Source of the DNA: an uncultured Acidaminococcus sp.
Lineage (GTDB): Bacteria; Bacillota; Negativicutes; Acidaminococcales; Acidaminococcaceae
Length of the DNA stretch: 35,660 nucleotides
Direction: 5' to 3'
Assembly: GCA_900554515.1 (NCBI GenBank)
Contig: USHN01000010.1
Span: 1-35,660 of the forward strand
The notes beneath the pieces are model-generated. The model was given only the letters and a program-made list of their open reading frames with translations. It made no database searches and was not told where the DNA came from. The position numbers and the translations under genes were made by a program. Positions 32,303 to 35,660 of this stretch are shown here, one piece after another; positions within the stretch are counted from its first letter, which is position 1; each line of letters opens with the position of its first letter.

Positions 32303-33466
32303 ATGAAAAAGATTGCCATTTTGGGGGCTACCGGATCTATTGGTACCCAAACCTTGGATGTGGTAGAAAAAAATCCAGAATCGCTTCAAGTTGTGGCACT
32401 AGCCGCCCATAAAAATGTGGACCTGTTGGAAAAGCAAATCCGTAAATTCCAGCCGCTGGTTGCGTCACTTTCAGATCCAGCGGCAGCAGAAGAACTTCGC
32501 AAAAGGGTAACCGGCAAAACAGAAATCGTATCCGGTACTGAAGGAGCGCTGGCCTGTGCTACGTGTGCGGAAGCTGATACTGTGGTGGGGGCCATGGTAG
32601 GCTATGCCGGGTTAAAACCTACACTTTCGGCCATTGCGGCGGGAAAGCATATTGCCCTTGCCAATAAGGAATCTCTTGTTGCAGCGGGAGGGCTTGTAAT
32701 GCAGGCCGTAAAAGAGCACGGCGTGCAGCTTACTCCTGTAGATAGTGAGCACAGTGCTATCTTTCAATGCTTACAGGGCAATGCCCACAAAAATATTAAA
32801 CGGATTTTGTTAACAGCGTCCGGCGGCCCATTTTTTGGCATGCGGCGGAATGAATTGGCGCAAGTCACCGTAGAACGCTGCCTAAAGCATCCTACCTGGC
32901 ACATGGGGGCAAAAGTCACGCTGGATTCTTCCACGCTGGCCAATAAAGGCCTGGAGGTTATTGAAGCCCATTGGCTCTTTGATGTCCCCTATGAAAAAAT
33001 TACGCCGATCATTCATCCCCAGAGCATTGTCCATTCCCTGGTGGAATATACGGACGGAGCCGTTATTGCTCAAATGGGCGTGCCGGATATGCGGCTCTCC
33101 ATCCAGTATGCTTTGAGCTATCCGAACCGGTGGAATACTGCGTTTGATCAACTGGATCTGGTCAAGGCCGGACCGTTGACCTTTTATGAACCGGATACCC
33201 GGACATTTCCGGCCCTTGCACTGGCTATCCAGGCTGGCAAAGCGGGGGGGGTTTTGCCCTGCGTCTTCAATGCGGCCAATGAGGAAGCGGACGCTGCTTT
33301 TTTTGCTGGGAAAATTTCCTATCTGGAAATGGCAGATGTGCTCGCCTGTGTACTGGATCAAACGTCCTACCAAGCAGCAGATTCGTATGAAACCATTGTG
33401 GAAGCGGACCGGAAGGCCCGGGAACTTGTCCGGAGTGTAATAAACAGGAGGAATGCATTGTGCTGA
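32303..33466 (+). CDS. dxr: 1-deoxy-D-xylulose 5-phosphate reductoisomerase
   Basis: This is the second enzyme of the MEP isoprenoid pathway, making methylerythritol 4-phosphate with NADPH. The 387-residue protein has the N-terminal dinucleotide loop ILGATGSIGTQTLDV, ALANKESLVAAGG, the metal and substrate motif PVDSEHSAIFQCL, LLTASGGPFFG, and MGAKVTLDSSTLANKGLEVIEAHWLF. GGGAGG precedes ATG 32303. Its stop overlaps rseP by 7 nt. It supplies precursors for the upstream uppS product. Confidence 0.97.
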   Translation: MKKIAILGATGSIGTQTLDVVEKNPESLQVVALAAHKNVDLLEKQIRKFQPLVASLSDPAAAEELRKRVTGKTEIVSGTEGALACATCAEADTVVGAMVGYAGLKPTLSAIAAGKHIALANKESLVAAGGLVMQAVKEHGVQLTPVDSEHSAIFQCLQGNAHKNIKRILLTASGGPFFGMRRNELAQVTVERCLKHPTWHMGAKVTLDSSTLANKGLEVIEAHWLFDVPYEKITPIIHPQSIVHSLVEYTDGAVIAQMGVPDMRLSIQYALSYPNRWNTAFDQLDLVKAGPLTFYEPDTRTFPALALAIQAGKAGGVLPCVFNAANEEADAAFFAGKISYLEMADVLACVLDQTSYQAADSYETIVEADRKARELVRSVINRRNALC

Positions 33467-34476
33467 CTGTGATTGCCGGGCTGGTTCTTTTTGGTGTCTT
33501 GATTACCGTCCATGAATTGGGACATTTTCTCATGGCAAAAGCCACAGGGATGCAGGTGGACGAATTCGCTATTGGCTTCGGGCCTCTGCTTGTGCAGAAA
33601 AAAATAGGGGATACTTTATATTCTTTGCGCCTTTTTCCCCTGGGCGGATACAACAAGATTGCCGGCATGGAGCCCGGAGAGGTGTGCGGCCCCCGGGGTT
33701 TTAACAATAAGCCGCTGCTTTCCCGGATGCTGGTAATTTTGGCCGGACCCTTTATGAATTTTGTTTTGCCTTTTTTGATTTTCTTCCTGCTTTTTGCTGT
33801 CAGCGGAGTGGACCGCCCCTTGGATACTCCGGTGGCTGGTTCTCTTATGGCGGAGTATCCGGCGGCCCAGGCAGGTCTTAAACCTGGTGACCGGATTGTA
33901 TCCATCAATGGCAAGACCATTGTGAAATGGACGGATATCGGGGATACCATAAGGGAACGGGGCGAAGCCCAGTCTTCTCTTGTTGTAAAGCGTGACGGCA
34001 AAACCTATACGTTTTCCATTGTCCCTAAACGGGAGAAAGAAACCAAGCGTCTTTTACTGGGGATTCGTCCGCCTGTAGAACATCAGGATCTTACGCTGGT
34101 GCAAAGTGTAAAAGCTGCCGCCCTTTCCATTGAGCGGATTACGGCAGGAATGCTACAGGGACTGAAGCTCATCATCACCCGCAAAGCTCCGGCAGAACTC
34201 TCCGGGCCCATTGGCGTGGCCCAAATGGCCGGCGACGTTGCCAGTCAGGGGGCTGTGCCGTATTTAGGCTTTATGGCCTTTTTGAGCCTCAATTTAGCCG
34301 TGCTGAACCTATTGCCCATCCCAGCTCTGGATGGCGGCCAATTTTTGGTGCTGCTTCTGGAAGGGATTATTGGACACGCCCTGCCGCCTAAGGCCAAGCT
34401 GGCCATCCAGTGGGTGGGGATTGCGTGCATTCTGAGCCTTACGGTTTTTGCCACTATGCAGGATTTGATCCGTTAA
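33460..34476 (+). CDS. rseP: Site-2 intramembrane metalloprotease RseP/RasP
   Basis: This zinc protease cleaves membrane-embedded anti-sigma factors or signal peptide remnants. The 338-residue protein has the active-site HELGH at residues 18-22 in the first membrane helix, a PDZ domain (about 115-185, AAQAGLKPGDRIVSINGKTI) and the second zinc-ligand motif NLLPIPALDGG near residue 283 in a C-terminal helix. The GTG start at 33460 has AGGAGG 8 nt upstream and overlaps dxr. No anti-sigma factor target is encoded nearby. Confidence 0.96.
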   Translation: MLTVIAGLVLFGVLITVHELGHFLMAKATGMQVDEFAIGFGPLLVQKKIGDTLYSLRLFPLGGYNKIAGMEPGEVCGPRGFNNKPLLSRMLVILAGPFMNFVLPFLIFFLLFAVSGVDRPLDTPVAGSLMAEYPAAQAGLKPGDRIVSINGKTIVKWTDIGDTIRERGEAQSSLVVKRDGKTYTFSIVPKREKETKRLLLGIRPPVEHQDLTLVQSVKAAALSIERITAGMLQGLKLIITRKAPAELSGPIGVAQMAGDVASQGAVPYLGFMAFLSLNLAVLNLLPIPALDGGQFLVLLLEGIIGHALPPKAKLAIQWVGIACILSLTVFATMQDLIR

Positions 34477-34520
34477 CCTTGCCGGGTTGCTGTACAAAAA
34501 TCCGGCAAAAAGGAGAAGCT

Positions 34521-35318
34521 ATGAAGAAACAAGAGCACTTGGAGCAGCTGGGGTATTTGATTGCCTGCCTGCAAAAAGAGATGCCGGAGTATGCCGGAGA
34601 GAAGCTGTCCCAGGATCCGGAAAAAGCATTTACTCTTTTTCGTGCCCTGTGCAATGTGCGGATGCCACAGGGAAGCTACCTGCTCCCTGACACATTTTAT
34701 GCCGTAGAAAAAGAGGTGCTGCAACGCATCACGGCAGCTAAAGGCGTGGTAGATGCTGCTGTCCTTGCACCTACGTCCCTGGACAACCGGCTTTTCCTAT
34801 GGCAGGGAGATATTACAAGGCTTAAAGTGGATGCCATTGTCAATGCCGCCAATAGTGGGCTCTTAGGCTGTTTCAGGCCGCTTCACAACTGCATTGACAA
34901 CTGTATCCACACCATGGCCGGCGTGGAACTTAGAGAAAAATGCCTGGAAATTATGGAGCGACAGGGCCACGAAGAAGTAACCGGTACAGCAAAAATCACA
35001 CCCGGATATAATCTTCCTGCCCGGTACGTGCTCCATACCGTAGGACCCATTGTATCAGGAAGTCTTACGGGAAGAGAAGAAGAGCTCCTTGCCTCCTGTT
35101 ATCGCTCCTGCCTTGATCTGGCAGCTGCCACCAATTTAACAAGTATTGCCTTTTGTTGCATTTCTACCGGCGTTTTTATGTTCCCCAACAAGCGAGCTGC
35201 GGAAATTGCTATTAAGACCGTTCTGGATTGGCTAACGAAAACCCAAAGCCAGATGAAAGTTGTCTTTACGGTGTTCAAAGATGTGGATCGGGAGATTTAT
35301 CATAGTCTGCTGGGATAG
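34521..35318 (+). CDS. Zinc-type macrodomain protein (probable protein-ADP-ribose hydrolase)
   Basis: This 265-residue protein belongs to the Zn-macrodomain class known from SirTM operons in pathogens such as Staphylococcus and Streptococcus, where it removes ADP-ribose from a modified protein. An alpha-helical N-terminal extension (1-90) precedes the macrodomain: GDIT (96-99), VDAIVNAANSGLLGC, and the zinc-ligand region GCFRPLHNCIDNCIH with Cys117, His122 and Cys124. Later motifs are GTAKITPGYNLPARYVLHTVGP and CISTGVFMFPNKRAAEIA. AAAAGGAGAA lies about 6 nt before ATG 34521. Of the usual SirTM partners (lipoyl-ligase, GcvH-like, sirtuin), none is encoded to the left. The assignment is solid; the target is unknown. 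Confidence 0.9.
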   Translation: MKKQEHLEQLGYLIACLQKEMPEYAGEKLSQDPEKAFTLFRALCNVRMPQGSYLLPDTFYAVEKEVLQRITAAKGVVDAAVLAPTSLDNRLFLWQGDITRLKVDAIVNAANSGLLGCFRPLHNCIDNCIHTMAGVELREKCLEIMERQGHEEVTGTAKITPGYNLPARYVLHTVGPIVSGSLTGREEELLASCYRSCLDLAAATNLTSIAFCCISTGVFMFPNKRAAEIAIKTVLDWLTKTQSQMKVVFTVFKDVDREIYHSLLG

Positions 35319-35322
35319 ATAT

Positions 35323-35348
35323 GCTTTACCCTCTATAAGGGTAAAGGC
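35323..35348 (+). terminator. Probable terminator hairpin after the macrodomain gene
   Basis: A 9-bp stem CTTTACCCT / AGGGTAAAG (35324-35332, 35338-35346) has a 5-nt loop. The downstream U-run is displaced (TTTTT at 35358-35362), so it is a weak or atypical terminator. Confidence 0.5.
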
Positions 35349-35407
35349 TCAGGATGATTTTTAGAAAGTGCTAAAGTATTTTCGGATAGGGTATGATTCC
35401 ACACTTT

Positions 35408-35439
35408 CAGAATAAAGCCAAAGAACGCTTTTTATTCTG
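35408..35439. terminator. AT-rich hairpin, possible terminator
   Basis: CAGAATAAA (35408-35416) pairs with TTTATTCTG (35431-35439); an inner GC/GC pair extends it past a TT bulge. It lacks a strong U-run on either side, so a terminator role is uncertain. Confidence 0.35.
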
Positions 35440-35495
35440 TTGAGGAATCCCCAAAATCCGCATTCCACAGAGAATGTTATACCCATATGGGGTAA

Positions 35496-35511
35496 TGTTT
35501 CACGTGAAACA
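35496..35511. promoter_or_regulatory. parS centromere site (ParB binding)
   Basis: TGTTTCACGTGAAACA is an exact match to the 16-bp chromosomal parS consensus bound by ParB/Spo0J. The palindrome extends perfectly to 20 bp (35494-35513). It lies in an intergenic region and outside any promoter seen here. It should nucleate ParB spreading and recruit SMC for chromosome segregation; parA and parB are not in this window. Confidence 0.93.
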
Positions 35512-35660
35512 TTTGAAATTTTTCTCCCAAAGAGGGTGGAAAATTAAATACTGTTAAAACCGAAACAATTTTGCATTCATCAAACTGGGTAAAAAATCCC
35601 CTCACAAAATCCCATTTCATTATCGCCGCACGAAAAGGCTGATTTCCGAATTTGTATTGT

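Larger units (their letters stand above)
35319..35660. other. Gene-free AT-rich tail with several inverted repeats
   Basis: This 342-nt stretch has no convincing gene. It holds the parS site, two terminator-like hairpins (listed separately), CCCATATGGG (35482-35491, a 10-bp palindrome four bases before parS), GAAAGTG/CACTTTC (35364-35370, 35402-35408) and an imperfect 12-bp stem (35517-35528 with 35534-35545, 5-nt loop). Open minus-strand frames at the right edge look spurious. Confidence 0.6.

Noticed and set aside
35480..35660. Minus-strand open frame of about 58 codons reaching the right edge
   Set aside because: It runs through the parS palindrome and AT-rich hairpins, a common source of false small ORFs, and shows no motif or ribosome binding site.
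35319..35660. Replication origin near parS
   Set aside because: No DnaA boxes (TTATCCACA-like) or AT-rich repeat arrays were found.
1..35660. CRISPR array, prophage or insertion sequence
   Set aside because: No regularly spaced repeats, transposase, integrase or flanking target duplications were recognised.

Overview
This is a gene-dense chromosomal window from a low-to-mid GC Firmicute. The T-box, the DUF881/Sbp pair before ftsZ, a MurE with the meso-diaminopimelate signature (DNPR), and a clostridial 2[4Fe-4S] ferredoxin suggest a Negativicutes-like anaerobe, possibly near Acidaminococcaceae. That placement is inference from gene content and order. I ran no search, and no outer-membrane gene is visible to confirm it. 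I found no insertion sequence, prophage or CRISPR array; almost everything is core housekeeping DNA.

Layout. (1) 1-3834: a Phe T-box riboswitch (specifier UUC) controls pheS-pheT. (2) 3860-8123: secG with its own promoter and terminator, then an overlapping esterase / thioesterase / rnr / smpB run, a normal Firmicute secG-est-rnr-smpB neighbourhood but without ssrA next to smpB. (3) 8166-9906: an unexplained structured element, then pta and crcB/fluC. (4) 9911-12296, minus strand: a class A PBP and tRNA-Ser(UGA), divergent from (5) 12395-26904: the division and cell wall (dcw) cluster mraZ-rsmH-ftsL-murE-murF-mraY-murD-murG-murC-ddl-ftsQ-DUF881-sbp-ftsZ-nrdR. (6) 26927-28780: rpsB-tsf with a long leader. 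(7) 28794-35318: pyrH-frr-small PASTA-like protein-ferredoxin, then uppS-cdsA-dxr-rseP and a zinc-type macrodomain protein. (8) 35319-35660: a gene-free AT-rich stretch carrying a perfect parS site.

The genes cooperate mainly in envelope growth. Dxr makes isoprenoid precursors, UppS makes undecaprenyl diphosphate, MurC-F/MraY/MurG/Ddl make lipid II, the PBP polymerises it, CdsA feeds phospholipid synthesis, and FtsL/FtsQ/FtsZ divide the cell. The dcw cluster is reduced: ftsI/spoVD, ftsW/spoVE, murB and ftsA are absent from their usual slots.

The most notable observations are the exact parS centromere site; a pair of mutually exclusive hairpins (terminator versus alternative stem) between ftsL and murE, at the slot where ftsI normally sits; a clear three-repeat MraZ operator; the missing division genes; an 82-residue PASTA-like protein nested between frr and a ferredoxin; a zinc macrodomain protein with no SirTM-operon partner visible on either side; and an esterase with Glu where the catalytic acid is normally Asp.
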